Assembly: GCF_040149665.1 (NCBI RefSeq)
Contig: NZ_JBEFLP010000001.1
Location: 2,046,001 to 2,110,000 of the forward strand
DNA length: 64,000 nucleotides
Direction: 5' to 3'
From: Sulfitobacter sp. HNIBRBA3233
GTDB taxonomy: Bacteria; Pseudomonadota; Alphaproteobacteria; Rhodobacterales; Rhodobacteraceae
Shown: in pieces, positions 9,048 to 20,224 of the stretch
Position numbering within the stretch: position 1 is the stretch's first letter
How the letters are laid out: every line of letters begins with the position of its first letter
The notes under the pieces: generated by a model
The model's input: only the letters and a program-made list of their open reading frames with translations
The model's database searches: none
What the model was told of the DNA's origin: nothing
Position numbers and translations under genes: made by a program

Positions 9048-9920
9048 TCAGCGGCTGTCGGCGCGCGCACCTTCGTAGGCGAGCATGGCGCGTTTCATCG
9101 GCAGACCCCAGTGATAGCCGCCCAGCCCGCCGGTAGAGCGCAGAACCCGGTGGCAGGGGATGAGATAGCCGATCGGATTGCGCCCCACCGCGGTGCCTAC
9201 CGCACGCACCGCTTTCGGGGCGCCGATGGCCTCGGCGATTGTGCCGTAGGTCGTGACCTGCCCCTCCGGCAGACGCAGCAGCGCCTCCCACACCTTGATC
9301 TGGAACGGCGCGCCGATCAGGTAGAGTGGCACCTTTTCCAGCGAGCTGTCCAACCCGAAGGCGCTGCGAACCCAAGGGCGCAGACGCGCGGGATCTTCGG
9401 TAAACCGCGCCGCAGGCCAACGGCCCCGCAGATCCTCCATCGCGGCAGGCTTGCCCACTTCCGCAGCCAGCGACAGACCGCAGATGCCCCTGTCGGTCCC
9501 CATGACCAGCGCTGGGCCGAACGGGCTGTCAAACCAGCCCCAGAAAATCTCGAGCGTGGCACCGCCCTTGGCGTAGTCACCGGGGCTCATCGCCTCCCAC
9601 CGCAAAAACAGGTCATGCAGGCGGCCAGTGCCCGACAGGCCCAGCGAGGTCGCGGCATCCAGTGTGGTGAACCTGTCGCGCAGAAGTGCCTTTGCGTGGC
9701 CCAGCATCAGGTATTGCTGGAACCGCTTGGGCGAAACCCCCGCCCATGCGCTGAAAACGCGCTGGAAGTGCGCGGCGCTCATCCCCATGTCGTCGGCCAG
9801 CCTGTCCAGCGTCACCGGCTCTGGCGCGGCGTCGATCAATTCGATCGCGCGGCGGATCACACCGTAGTGATAGGCCATCTCGGAGGTGCCGGGGCTGTGA
9901 GGGGGGCTGATATCGTTCAT
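9048..9920 (-). CDS. Ada-like fusion: AraC-type HTH plus O6-alkylguanine-DNA methyltransferase
   Basis: 290 residues. Residues about 20-100 form an AraC-type helix-turn-helix domain (DRLADDMGMSAAHFQRVFSAW). The rest is a methylated-DNA-protein-cysteine methyltransferase with the acceptor cysteine C256 in PCHRV. The Ada N-terminal zinc domain that senses methylphosphotriesters is missing, so autoinduction by that route is not expected. It transfers alkyl groups from O6-alkylguanine to itself. Start ATG 9920 is the most family-like; no strong ribosome binding site. Divergent from nth, 61 bases start to start. Confidence 0.9.
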   Translation of the reverse strand: MNDISPPHSPGTSEMAYHYGVIRRAIELIDAAPEPVTLDRLADDMGMSAAHFQRVFSAWAGVSPKRFQQYLMLGHAKALLRDRFTTLDAATSLGLSGTGRLHDLFLRWEAMSPGDYAKGGATLEIFWGWFDSPFGPALVMGTDRGICGLSLAAEVGKPAAMEDLRGRWPAARFTEDPARLRPWVRSAFGLDSSLEKVPLYLIGAPFQIKVWEALLRLPEGQVTTYGTIAEAIGAPKAVRAVGTAVGRNPIGYLIPCHRVLRSTGGLGGYHWGLPMKRAMLAYEGARADSR

Positions 9921-9981
9921 GGCGCCAGAATATGCCACGCCCGCCTTGCACGCGACCCGAAACCTGCGCATACCAACGCCC

Positions 9982-10635
9982 ATGGAAAAGCCGTCCAAAC
10001 AGCTCGATTATCACACCATCCGCGCCATTATGGAGCGGTTTCGCACGGCTGAACCCGAACCAAAGGGCGAGCTGGAGCATGTGAATGTCTACACGCTGGT
10101 CGTTGCGGTCGCGCTGTCCGCGCAGGCAACGGACGCGGGGGTGAACAAGGCGACGCGCAGCTTGTTCAAGATCGCCGATACACCCCAGAAAATGCTCGAC
10201 CTCGGTCTCGAAGGGCTTACCGAGCATATCAAGACCATCGGGCTGTTCCGCCAGAAGGCGAAGAACGTCATCAAGCTGAGCCAGATCCTCGTCGATGACT
10301 ACGGCGGGGAAGTGCCCAGTTCGCGCGCGGCCCTGCAATCGCTGCCGGGCGTGGGGCGCAAGACCGCGAATGTGGTGCTGAACATGTGGTGGCATCACCC
10401 GTCGCAGGCTGTCGATACGCATATTTTCCGCGTCGGCAACCGCACCGGCATCGCTCCGGGCAAGACCGTGGAAACTGTCGAACGCGCGATCGAGGATCAC
10501 ATCCCGGCTGAGTACCAGCTGCACGCGCATCACTGGTTGATTTTGCACGGACGCTATCATTGCAAGGCGCGCAAACCGCTGTGCCGGACCTGCCTGATCA
10601 ACGATCTCTGCCAATTCAAGGAAAAGACCGAATGA
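9982..10635 (+). CDS. nth: Endonuclease III (DNA glycosylase/AP lyase)
   Basis: 217 residues, normal length. Removes oxidised pyrimidines and nicks the resulting abasic site. The helix-hairpin-helix is LPGVGRKTANVV with the catalytic lysine, the catalytic aspartate is in AVDTHIFRV, and the C-terminal [4Fe-4S] loop has the exact spacing C-X6-C-X2-C-X5-C. Start ATG 9982 gives the family N-terminus. The last four bases overlap the adenosine kinase start (ATGA). Back to back with the alkyltransferase, forming a DNA repair pair. Confidence 0.96.
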   Translation: MEKPSKQLDYHTIRAIMERFRTAEPEPKGELEHVNVYTLVVAVALSAQATDAGVNKATRSLFKIADTPQKMLDLGLEGLTEHIKTIGLFRQKAKNVIKLSQILVDDYGGEVPSSRAALQSLPGVGRKTANVVLNMWWHHPSQAVDTHIFRVGNRTGIAPGKTVETVERAIEDHIPAEYQLHAHHWLILHGRYHCKARKPLCRTCLINDLCQFKEKTE

Positions 10636-11621
10636 AGACTTACGACATCGTCGGCATCGGCAACGCCGTGGTCGATGTGATTACCCATGCCGATAACGCC
10701 TTTCTCGATAACATGGGGATCGAGAAGGGGATCATGCAGCTGATCGAACAGGACCGCGCCGAAATCCTGTACGGTGCCATGGGCGAGCGTATCGAAACCC
10801 CCGGCGGCGCGGCTGCCAACACCATCGCCGGTGCCGGTGCGCTGGGGATGCAGGCCGCGTTCATCGGGCGCGTGCGCGACGACGGGCTGGGCCGGTTCTA
10901 TGCCAGCGCGATGACCGACCACGGGATCGACTTCGTCAATCCGCCGGTGGCGGACGGCGATGCGCCGACCTCGCGCAGCATGATCTTCGTCACGCCCGAC
11001 GGCGAGCGGTCGATGAACACCTATCTGGGCATCTCGACCGGGCTGAGTTCGGCGGATGTGCCGCAGAACGTGACCGGCAATGCCAAGATCATGTTCCTCG
11101 AAGGATATCTGTTCGACCGCGACGAGGGCAAGACCGCCTTCCGTCAGGCCGCGCGCAGCGCGAAAGCGGGCGGCGGCAAGGCCGGTATCGCCATATCCGA
11201 TCCTTTTTGCGTCGAGCGCCACCGCTCGGATTTCCTGCATATGATCGAAAACGACCTCGACTTTGTCATCGGCAACGAGGCCGAGATCAAATCCCTGTTC
11301 GAGACCGAAGACCTCGAAGAGGCGCTGTCGCGCACCACCGAGATCTGCAAAACCGTGGTCTGTACCCGCTCGGGCGACGGGGTGACGGCCATCGAAGGGT
11401 TCAAACGTGTCGACGTGCCCGTGACCCGGGTTGTCCCCGTGGACGCCACAGGCGCGGGCGACCAGTTCGCGGCGGGGTTCCTCTTTGGCATGGCACAGGG
11501 GCGCGATCTGGAAGTCTGCGCGCGTATGGGCAACCTCTGCGCCGCCGAGGTCATTTCGCACGTGGGCCCGCGCCCGGAACGCGACATGCTCGCAGAGTTC
11601 CGTACCGCCGGCCTGATCTGA
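10632..11621 (+). CDS. PfkB-family kinase, probable adenosine kinase
   Basis: 329 residues of the ribokinase/PfkB fold. The N-terminus YDIVGIGNAVVDVI and GGAAANTIAG match the adenosine-kinase branch common in alphaproteobacteria. The C-terminal signature VDATGAGDQFAAGFL carries the catalytic aspartate and anion hole. It would phosphorylate adenosine or a related nucleoside/sugar with ATP. ATG overlaps the nth stop, and its own stop overlaps the next ATG, so nth, this kinase and the acetyltransferase form one translational chain. Confidence 0.87.
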   Translation: MKTYDIVGIGNAVVDVITHADNAFLDNMGIEKGIMQLIEQDRAEILYGAMGERIETPGGAAANTIAGAGALGMQAAFIGRVRDDGLGRFYASAMTDHGIDFVNPPVADGDAPTSRSMIFVTPDGERSMNTYLGISTGLSSADVPQNVTGNAKIMFLEGYLFDRDEGKTAFRQAARSAKAGGGKAGIAISDPFCVERHRSDFLHMIENDLDFVIGNEAEIKSLFETEDLEEALSRTTEICKTVVCTRSGDGVTAIEGFKRVDVPVTRVVPVDATGAGDQFAAGFLFGMAQGRDLEVCARMGNLCAAEVISHVGPRPERDMLAEFRTAGLI

Positions 11622-12214
11622 TGCTGACAGACGGCTTTCACGACGTTGCCGAAGGGCACGTCGCGGTGATCGTAACGCATCTGGAGATGCACGCGCTGCC
11701 GGACCTGCCCGATGCCACACTGCCCGATGACATTGCCTTTCGACGTATCGAGCGGCCCACACCGGAATGGTACAGGGATGTCTTCTTTCGCGTGGGATCG
11801 CAGGACTGGCTCTGGAACGAGCGGTTGCGCATGTCGGACAAGGCCCTGCGCGACGTGATCCAGGACGCGAATGTGCAGGTCTTCACCCTCGAAAAGGATG
11901 GGCAGGCCGAGGCGCTGCTGGAGCTCGACTTTCGCAAACCGCCGGAATGCGAGCTGGCCTATTTCGGCCTGACCCCGGCGCTGATCGGGAAGGGAGCGGG
12001 CCGCTACCTGATGAACAAGGCGCTCAGCCTCGCCTGGGCGCGGCCGATCTCGCGGCTGACTGTGCATACCTGCACGGCGGACAGCCCGCAGGCGCTGGAT
12101 TTCTACCAGCGCAGCGGCTTTACGGCTTTCAGGCGGCAGGTTGAAATCGCACCCGATCCACGGCTCGACGGGACATTGCCCCGGGACGCCGCGCGCTGGT
12201 TTCCGGCTATCTGA
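11621..12214 (+). CDS. GNAT family N-acetyltransferase
   Basis: 197 residues. GNAT core in the C-terminal half: ELAYFGLTPALIGKGAGRYLMNKAL (acetyl-CoA loop) and ALDFYQRSGFTAFRRQ. The first 70 residues are a less typical extension. The ATG at 11621 shares its A with the TGA of the upstream kinase. Substrate unknown. Its last eight bases run into the convergent small secreted protein gene. Confidence 0.85.
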   Translation: MLTDGFHDVAEGHVAVIVTHLEMHALPDLPDATLPDDIAFRRIERPTPEWYRDVFFRVGSQDWLWNERLRMSDKALRDVIQDANVQVFTLEKDGQAEALLELDFRKPPECELAYFGLTPALIGKGAGRYLMNKALSLAWARPISRLTVHTCTADSPQALDFYQRSGFTAFRRQVEIAPDPRLDGTLPRDAARWFPAI

Positions 12215-12695
12215 CCGGCACGCAGGACTTGCCTGCGGCGCAGTCCTTGACCGCGCGGATCATGCGCGGCTTGGGCGATCCGAAGAGATAGCCGCCGCAT
12301 GGGTTCGTCGCGATCACGTCCGGCCCGTCCTCGCGCAATTCGACGAAGGCCAGCACATCGACCCCTTCGGGCGCCGAGGCGCACCACGGGCCGATACATT
12401 CGACCCGCAGCGTGACCGCGCGTTCGAACGGCAGGCGGAATTCACCGCCCGACAGCGACTTGCCCAGAAAATCGGCAGAGATTTCCGTCACCGGCGGCGT
12501 GTTCTGCTGGTTGTCCCAATCGACCTTCGGCATCGCCCTGCGGTCGAAATCAAGCCGTCCGCGCACGATGATGAACCGCGCGTCCGAAGCGTCGGCTTCC
12601 AGATAGGCCGCCTCGACCGAATGGGGCAGGCAGGATAGGGCCTGCGCCGCTGCGGGCGACAGGATCACAAGAGCGGCTGCAAGGGCACGGATCAT
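12207..12695 (-). CDS. Small secreted protein of unknown function
   Basis: 162 residues after choosing ATG 12695, which opens a clear signal peptide ([20 protein letters not shown]). The mature part has six cysteines, including [12 protein letters not shown] and a C-terminal pair DCAAGKSC, suggesting disulfides in the periplasm. I recognise no domain. The ATG overlaps the rppH stop by four bases, so it is the last gene of a GNAT-rppH-secreted protein chain. Confidence 0.8.
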   Translation of the reverse strand: MIRALAAALVILSPAAAQALSCLPHSVEAAYLEADASDARFIIVRGRLDFDRRAMPKVDWDNQQNTPPVTEISADFLGKSLSGGEFRLPFERAVTLRVECIGPWCASAPEGVDVLAFVELREDGPDVIATNPCGGYLFGSPKPRMIRAVKDCAAGKSCVPVR

Positions 12696-13174
12696 AGATG
12701 CTTCCTGAAACGGGCAACGACACGTTCGTAGACGTCGCGTTTGAAAGGGACGATACCGGCCAGCATGTCGTCTGCGTCGATCCAGCGCCATGCCGCAAAT
12801 TCGGGATGCTCGGTCTGGATGTCGATCCGGTCGTCCGTACCCATGAAACGCAGCAGGAACCATTTCTGTTCCTGCCCGCGATAGCGGCCTTTCCAGATGT
12901 TGGGCACCAGTTCGTGCGGCAGATCGTAAGGCAGCCAGTCTTCGGTCTCTGCCTCTACCTTTACCAGATCGCGGGTGATCCCTGTCTCTTCCTCCAGTTC
13001 GCGCAGGGCAGCGGCGCGCGCGTCCTCACCGGGATCGACACCGCCTTGCGGCATCTGCCACGCGTCCTGATCCCGGTCGATCCGCTGGCCAACGAAAATG
13101 CCGCCGTCGCGGTTGACGATCATCACGCCCACACAGGGCCGGTAGGGCAGTTTTGCAATCTCTTCTGGTGTCAT
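12692..13174 (-). CDS. rppH: RNA pyrophosphohydrolase
   Basis: 160 residues. Nudix hydrolase that removes pyrophosphate from the 5' end of triphosphorylated RNA and so opens messages to RNase E decay. The Nudix box is complete: [20 protein letters not shown] at about residues 44-63, with the preceding WQMPQGG typical of RppH. The N-terminal [14 protein letters not shown] is also standard. Its start overlaps the upstream acetyltransferase stop. Confidence 0.94.
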   Translation of the reverse strand: MTPEEIAKLPYRPCVGVMIVNRDGGIFVGQRIDRDQDAWQMPQGGVDPGEDARAAALRELEEETGITRDLVKVEAETEDWLPYDLPHELVPNIWKGRYRGQEQKWFLLRFMGTDDRIDIQTEHPEFAAWRWIDADDMLAGIVPFKRDVYERVVARFRKHL

Positions 13175-13626
13175 TTCAGAACCTTCTCCATCTCGGCGCG
13201 CCGCAGCCTCTGCGTGCCGCGGGCCACGGTTTCGTGCCGGATAACATGAAACCCCTGCGCCTCAAACGCAGGCTGCGCGGCGAGGCTGGCAAAGGTACGC
13301 AGGCGCGTCCCCTCCGCGAAATCTTCGAGCTTCGCGTAAAGCGCCGAAAACACGCCTTGTCCCTGCACCCGCGGGGCGACAAAGGCAAGATCGATCAGAT
13401 CACGCTCAAGCGAGATAAAGCCAGCGATCCGGTCGTCCATATCCGCCACCAGCACCCGTTGCCCCTCCAGACGCGCGGACCATGCGGGCCCCGCGTTGGG
13501 TGCCGGCAGCCACGCGGTACGCTCGGCCCGGGTATAATGCGGATTGCCGATGTGTATCGCATCATACATCACCTGCCCGAGCGCGTCATCATGCGCAGCA
13601 TCGCCCGGCCGCCAGTAGATCCGCAT
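13171..13626 (-). CDS. GNAT family N-acetyltransferase
   Basis: 151 residues. Acetyl-CoA loop [20 protein letters not shown] and the family end [14 protein letters not shown]. Start ATG 13626, stop four bases into rppH. Substrate unknown. It heads the three-gene minus-strand unit that continues with rppH. Confidence 0.83.
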   Translation of the reverse strand: MRIYWRPGDAAHDDALGQVMYDAIHIGNPHYTRAERTAWLPAPNAGPAWSARLEGQRVLVADMDDRIAGFISLERDLIDLAFVAPRVQGQGVFSALYAKLEDFAEGTRLRTFASLAAQPAFEAQGFHVIRHETVARGTQRLRRAEMEKVLK

Positions 13627-13685
13627 ACCACCCCATGAAGTTGCATCAGATGTCCGCGTGCAGCGTGACGCGGCGTTTGGAGTGA

Positions 13686-15776
<2,091 letters not shown>

Positions 15777-15909
15777 CGCGCGGCGGGGATCCTCTGGCCT
15801 CGCCTATTCGGGAGGTCCCTGCGTAGGGAGCCGGATGCCGCGTCCTACGGCTTGCGGCGGGCGTTGCGGGGGTGGTTAATACGCAAACAGCACCAGCGAG
15901 GACAGACCG

Positions 15910-16851
15910 ATGCCCATCTGCGTATTCGATATCGCCGCCGACGGCACGACAACCGTCCCCTCGGACGACGCGCCCTGCGGGGCGCAGGGATACCGCTGGT
16001 GGCATTTCGACCTCTCCGACCCCGAGCTTGAGCCATGGGTGCGCCGCCATCTGCACGCGATCCCGGCGGGATCGCTGGTGCAGGGCCAGACACGACCACG
16101 TTGCGACCGGTTCGAAAACGGGCTGATTCTGAACCTGCGGGGCATCAACCTGAATGAAGGGATGCACGCGGACGAGATGATCTCGATCCGCATGTGGGTG
16201 GCGGACAACCTGCTGGTGACCGTCCGGCGCAACAAGGTGTTCGCCATCAACGACATCCGCGAGGCGGCGGAGGCGCACCGCGCGCCGCCCACCCCCGGCG
16301 CGTTCCTGACCCTTCTTGTTGAAAAACTGACAGAGCGGGTACACGAACACGTGGAAGGCATCGACCGGCTCGCCGAGTTTTTCGAGCATGATCTCGAGGA
16401 CAAGGATACCCCGATGCCGCGCGAGCTGCCGGAAATCCGCCGCGCGGTGATCCGACTGCGCCGGTATCTGGATCCGCAGCGTGTCGCGCTGGCGAGGCTG
16501 GCGGCGATCGAGATGCCGCTGATCCCCAGCCACACGGCGCTGGAACTGCGCGAACTGGCCAACCGTGCCATCATCGCGGTGGAAGAGCTGGACGAATTGC
16601 AAGGCAGGCTGATCTCGGTTCAGGACGAACACGACGCGAATATCGCGCAGCGGCAAGCGCGGCACGGATACGTTCTGTCGGTCGCCGCAGCGGTGTTTCT
16701 GCCGCTGGGATTTCTGACCGGACTTTTCGGTGTCAACGTCGCGGGAATGCCCGGTGTGGAAGATCCGCAGGCCTTTGCCATCCTGTGTCTGGCCATGCTG
16801 GCATTGGGTGTCGTGATGATCGCAATCCTCAAATTCGTGCGATGGTTGTAG
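15910..16851 (+). CDS. zntB: CorA-family metal transporter, ZntB-like
   Basis: 313 residues: a large cytoplasmic funnel with long alpha helices, then two C-terminal membrane helices. The pore signature at the end of the first helix is GLFGVNVAGMPG, i.e. the GxN motif (GVN) followed by the loop found in ZntB rather than the MPEL of Mg-type CorA. That points to zinc, but metal choice is inference. ATG 15910 has GAGGA upstream. The 130 bases before it show nothing else. Confidence 0.88.
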   Translation: MPICVFDIAADGTTTVPSDDAPCGAQGYRWWHFDLSDPELEPWVRRHLHAIPAGSLVQGQTRPRCDRFENGLILNLRGINLNEGMHADEMISIRMWVADNLLVTVRRNKVFAINDIREAAEAHRAPPTPGAFLTLLVEKLTERVHEHVEGIDRLAEFFEHDLEDKDTPMPRELPEIRRAVIRLRRYLDPQRVALARLAAIEMPLIPSHTALELRELANRAIIAVEELDELQGRLISVQDEHDANIAQRQARHGYVLSVAAAVFLPLGFLTGLFGVNVAGMPGVEDPQAFAILCLAMLALGVVMIAILKFVRWL

Positions 16852-16879
16852 CGGAAACACAGCGTTCTCGCGTTTCCGC
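16851..16879. repeat. Inverted repeat after the zntB-like gene
   Basis: GCGGAAAC at 16851-16858 pairs with GTTTCCGC at 16872-16879 around a 13-base loop, starting on the last base of the stop codon. There is no T-tract, so an intrinsic terminator is doubtful; a Rho-dependent or mRNA-stabilising hairpin is possible. Confidence 0.4.
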
Positions 16880-16989
16880 ACGCAAAACGATCCGGCAATT
16901 ACCTCGCAACTGTCTCACCCCTGCCTCCTTCCTGCCCGAATTGACCGCGATACCTCCCTTCAACAGAAGTTACGTGAAGGGGACGGTAC

Positions 16990-17898
16990 ATGGACCGCCT
17001 GACAGAAATGGAAGCTTTCGCCACAGTCGTGGATCAGGGCGGCTTCACCGATGCCGCGAAGAAGATGGGGATTTCCAAATCCGCCGTGTCCAAACACGTC
17101 TCTTCGCTGGAGGCGCGACTGGGTGCGCGGCTGCTGAACCGGACCACGCGCCGCGTCAGCCCGACCGAAATCGGCCTGGCCTATTACGACCGCGCCCGCC
17201 GCGTTCTGAACGACGCAGGCGAGGCCGATGCGCTGGTCACATCCATGCAATCCGCGCCCTCGGGCCTGCTGCGTATCTCTGTTGCGACGGATTTCGGCGT
17301 GAACCACCTGTCACCCGTCCTGTCAGAATTCCTGTCGGATTTCCCGGATATCACCGTGAACATGGTGCTCAACAACCGCTACGTCGAACTGATTTCCGAA
17401 GGCTTCGACATGGCCGTGCGCATCGGAGAGCTTGAGGACAGTACCCTGCGCGCGCGCAAGCTGACCGAAACAACCAAGCGCATGATCGCCTCGCCTGCCT
17501 ATTTCGCCAAATATGGCCGCCCCGAAAAGATCGACGATCTGAACGAACACAAGCTGCTGCACTACTCCAACCAATCCTCCGGCAACGTCTGGAAGCTGAC
17601 CGCCCCCTCGGGCGAGAAGCGTCAGGTGCGCACGGCGGGCTGGCTGTCGGTGAATGACGGTCAATCGCTTCTCAATGCCGCGATCTCTGGGCTCGGCATC
17701 GCCTATCTGCCCAGCTTTCTCTATGCCGATGCCATGTCGCAGGGCCTGATCGAGGACGCGATCCCCGACCTGCCACTGGAAACCCAAGGCATCTACGCGG
17801 TCTACCCGCCCGGCCGCTTCACGCAGCCCAAGGTCCGCGCCTTCATCGATTTTCTGGTCCACGCCTTTGCCGAAAAAGGCCCAAGCGACTGGACATAA
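16990..17898 (+). CDS. LysR-type transcriptional regulator
   Basis: 302 residues. N-terminal winged helix-turn-helix (GGFTDAAKKMGISKSAVSKH, residues 18-37), then the periplasmic-binding-like effector domain. The SKSAVSKH and TRRVSPTEIG elements place it in the CrgA/AaeR-like subgroup. Effector and target unknown; the neighbour upstream is on the same strand and there is no divergent gene, so no obvious regulated partner. ATG 16990 follows GAAGGGG. Confidence 0.9.
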   Translation: MDRLTEMEAFATVVDQGGFTDAAKKMGISKSAVSKHVSSLEARLGARLLNRTTRRVSPTEIGLAYYDRARRVLNDAGEADALVTSMQSAPSGLLRISVATDFGVNHLSPVLSEFLSDFPDITVNMVLNNRYVELISEGFDMAVRIGELEDSTLRARKLTETTKRMIASPAYFAKYGRPEKIDDLNEHKLLHYSNQSSGNVWKLTAPSGEKRQVRTAGWLSVNDGQSLLNAAISGLGIAYLPSFLYADAMSQGLIEDAIPDLPLETQGIYAVYPPGRFTQPKVRAFIDFLVHAFAEKGPSDWT

Positions 17899-17927
17899 CC
17901 CACACCATCTCCCCTCGGTGAACCTTG

Positions 17928-17965
17928 CCCCGGCCAATCCCATAAGGGTTGCCCGGGGTATTTTT
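17928..17965 (+). terminator. Intrinsic terminator of the LysR gene
   Basis: CCCCGG-C-CAA-T-CCC at 17928-17941 folds on GGG-TTG-C-CCGGGG at 17946-17958 with one mismatch and one bulge, followed by TATTTTT. Located 30 bases after the stop. Confidence 0.8.
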
Positions 17966-17988
17966 CTTGCGGCAAGGATGGGGCGCGC

Positions 17989-18927
17989 TCAGCCGCCCAG
18001 CGCGACCGCTTCGACGCGCCTGTTCGCCTCGCGGCCCTCGGCCGTGTCGTTGCTGCTGATCGGCGACAGATATCCCATGCCTTCGGCATCCAGACGCGCG
18101 GGATCGATTCCATAGGCCGAGATCAGGCGCGCGCGCACCGCGCGGGCCCGCTCGCGCGAGAGGGCGATGTTCGTCTCCAACGCGCCGACAGAATCGGTAT
18201 GGCCCACAAGCGCCAGCCGCAGGTCGGGCGCGTCGCGAAGAATGCGGGCAAGCTCCCGCAGGGACGCGAAAGGCCCCTCCCCCAGCGAGGAGGTACCGGT
18301 GTCGAATTCCAGATCGCGAAGGACCGCGTGCCCCTGCCCGCGCAGAACCTGCTCCAAGGCGTCGGGCTCCGGCACCGGCTGTCCGGTGGCGATCGGAGCC
18401 TCGGCGGGGTCATTCGCGTTCTCGCCCGCGGTGATGATCTGCACGAAAGCCGCTGCATCGCGGCGGCTTGCGATCACGTTGACCGCAGCCTCCGGCTTGT
18501 CCGGCGGACCTTTCAGCCCTGTAATCACGTGATAATCGCGCAGCCCCACGGACATGGCGGGTGCCGGCAACACATCGACCGCGAACCGGAAATCGAACCC
18601 CCCGCAGGTCTGCGCGGGGCAGTCGAGAACGATACGGTATCCCGCATCCTCAAGTTGCTGGCGAAGCGGCACGACGAGTTGCAGCGGCGTCAGGGCAACC
18701 CCGTCGATCCGCCACGCCGTCCGCGATACCGCTCCTTCGACAGTCGCGCGCGGGACCTCGCTTCCGTCCCACGGGGCAACCGGCGCGGCGTAGCGGTCCA
18801 GCTCAGAAGATCGCTGCACCGTCACGCGCGCACTCGCGGGCAGTGTCAGGTCAACCGCCGCGGCACCACTTGCCGTCAGCGCAAGCGACAGCGCTGCGGC
18901 GGGAAACGCCGCGCGGATCTGCGTCAT
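17989..18927 (-). CDS. OmpA-family periplasmic/outer-membrane protein
   Basis: 312 residues. Signal peptide (ends ASGAAA near residue 24), about 170 residues without a domain I recognise (two cysteines in LDCPAQTCGG), then a C-terminal OmpA peptidoglycan-binding domain from about residue 200 with VGHTDSVGALETN and the NRRVEAV end. Start ATG 18927 overlaps the stop of the AhpD-like gene by four bases. Confidence 0.88.
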   Translation of the reverse strand: MTQIRAAFPAAALSLALTASGAAAVDLTLPASARVTVQRSSELDRYAAPVAPWDGSEVPRATVEGAVSRTAWRIDGVALTPLQLVVPLRQQLEDAGYRIVLDCPAQTCGGFDFRFAVDVLPAPAMSVGLRDYHVITGLKGPPDKPEAAVNVIASRRDAAAFVQIITAGENANDPAEAPIATGQPVPEPDALEQVLRGQGHAVLRDLEFDTGTSSLGEGPFASLRELARILRDAPDLRLALVGHTDSVGALETNIALSRERARAVRARLISAYGIDPARLDAEGMGYLSPISSNDTAEGREANRRVEAVALGG

Positions 18928-19493
18928 CGTGACTGGGCGTGGTAGGCGTCGTTGGGGCGCATGTCCGACGCGGCGGCAACGCGGTTGGTCATATTGAAGA
19001 ACCCGGCAACGCTGGCGATGTCCCAGATATCGCGATCGTCGAACCCCGCATCGCGCAGCGCCTGCCGGTCGTCTTCGAGGATACGCTCGGGTGCTTCGGT
19101 CAGCTTGACCGCGAAATCCAGCATGGCGCGTGTCTTGGGGTCCAGATCGGCAACGCGGTAATTCATCACCATCAACTCGCCCAGCTTGGGATCACCCGAC
19201 AGTTCGCGCACCGCCGCCCCGTGGGCCGTCAGGCAATAGAAACAGCGGTTTACCGAGGACACGACAACCGCGATCATCTCGCGCTCCAGCTTGCTGAGCT
19301 TGCTGTCACCGAGCATCAGGTCGTTATACATCGCCGTGAACGTATTCAGCTTGTCGATATCGAAGGCATAGGCCCGCAACACATTGGGGACCATTCCCAG
19401 CTTTTCGGTGCAGATGTCGAAATACTTCTGCGTCGCAGGCGGCAGCGGGTCGACCATCGGCAGGTCAAGGGCGGTGGGCGCATCGTCGGCCAT
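18924..19493 (-). CDS. AhpD-like / carboxymuconolactone decarboxylase family peroxidase
   Basis: 189 residues, all helical. The redox pair is in NRCFYCLTAHG (CxxC plus histidine), followed by AVRELSGDPKLGELM, characteristic of the peroxidase-related AhpD group. It would reduce peroxides or act as a disulfide reductase partner; physiological donor unknown. Co-translated with the downstream OmpA protein. Confidence 0.87.
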   Translation of the reverse strand: MADDAPTALDLPMVDPLPPATQKYFDICTEKLGMVPNVLRAYAFDIDKLNTFTAMYNDLMLGDSKLSKLEREMIAVVVSSVNRCFYCLTAHGAAVRELSGDPKLGELMVMNYRVADLDPKTRAMLDFAVKLTEAPERILEDDRQALRDAGFDDRDIWDIASVAGFFNMTNRVAAASDMRPNDAYHAQSR

Positions 19494-19504
19494 CGAAATC
19501 TCCT

Positions 19505-20224
19505 CTATTCAGGTGATTGACGGTAATGGTATCGCCCTGCCTCCGCAAACCCCAGCTTGCGATAAAGCGCGTTTGCCGCGCCGTTTTCCGCCACGCAGAG
19601 CACGGCGATATGGCTGGCCCCCTCGCCGCGCGCCCAGAAGGCGGCGGCGCGCATGATCCATTCCGCGACCCCCTGCCTGCGCTGGTGTTTCAGCACCTCG
19701 ACCGCATGTACCATGGCGACACCCTCGTGAACGGCGACAAAGGCGACGCCGCCGGGTTTCTCGTTCCACCGGGCGAGGATGCCCGTCCGGGTTTTCGCGC
19801 GGTCCATGACGGCGATCCGCGCAGGCCCCACACCGCCTGCGGCCCATATTTCGCGCATGATCGCCAGCGGCTCCCAAATGGTGAAACAGGTGACGCGGGG
19901 CATGGCAACATCGGTCAACAGATCAATGGGCGCGCTATAGACCACGACTTCGTCGATGGCGGCATAGCCACGGTCGGCGAGCGCGGCATCCAATGCCGCA
20001 TCCTGCGCGCGCAGCATGAACAGCGGGCGCTGACCCATCATCCGCATGGCATCCTCGGCGCGGGTGATGTCGCTGTCGGTCGCCTGCGCACGCGCCGAGG
20101 CGGCAGATACGCGTTTGCCACCACCGGCCCCGTCGCGCAGCGTCCACGGCCCCTCCTCCCAGCTGCGCGCGGGGGGCCAGGTGCCCTCGATCGCCTCGAA
20201 GAGCTGCGGCAGGGACGGGCTCAC
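19505..20224 (-). CDS. GNAT family N-acetyltransferase
   Basis: 239 residues. The N-terminal third is variable; GNAT motifs appear late: VLKHQRRQGVAEWIMRAAAF (acetyl-CoA loop) and LCVAENGAANALYRKLGFAE. Start is GTG 20224, overlapping the cinA-like stop as GTGA. Substrate unknown. Confidence 0.84.
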   Translation of the reverse strand: MSPSLPQLFEAIEGTWPPARSWEEGPWTLRDGAGGGKRVSAASARAQATDSDITRAEDAMRMMGQRPLFMLRAQDAALDAALADRGYAAIDEVVVYSAPIDLLTDVAMPRVTCFTIWEPLAIMREIWAAGGVGPARIAVMDRAKTRTGILARWNEKPGGVAFVAVHEGVAMVHAVEVLKHQRRQGVAEWIMRAAAFWARGEGASHIAVLCVAENGAANALYRKLGFAEAGRYHYRQSPE

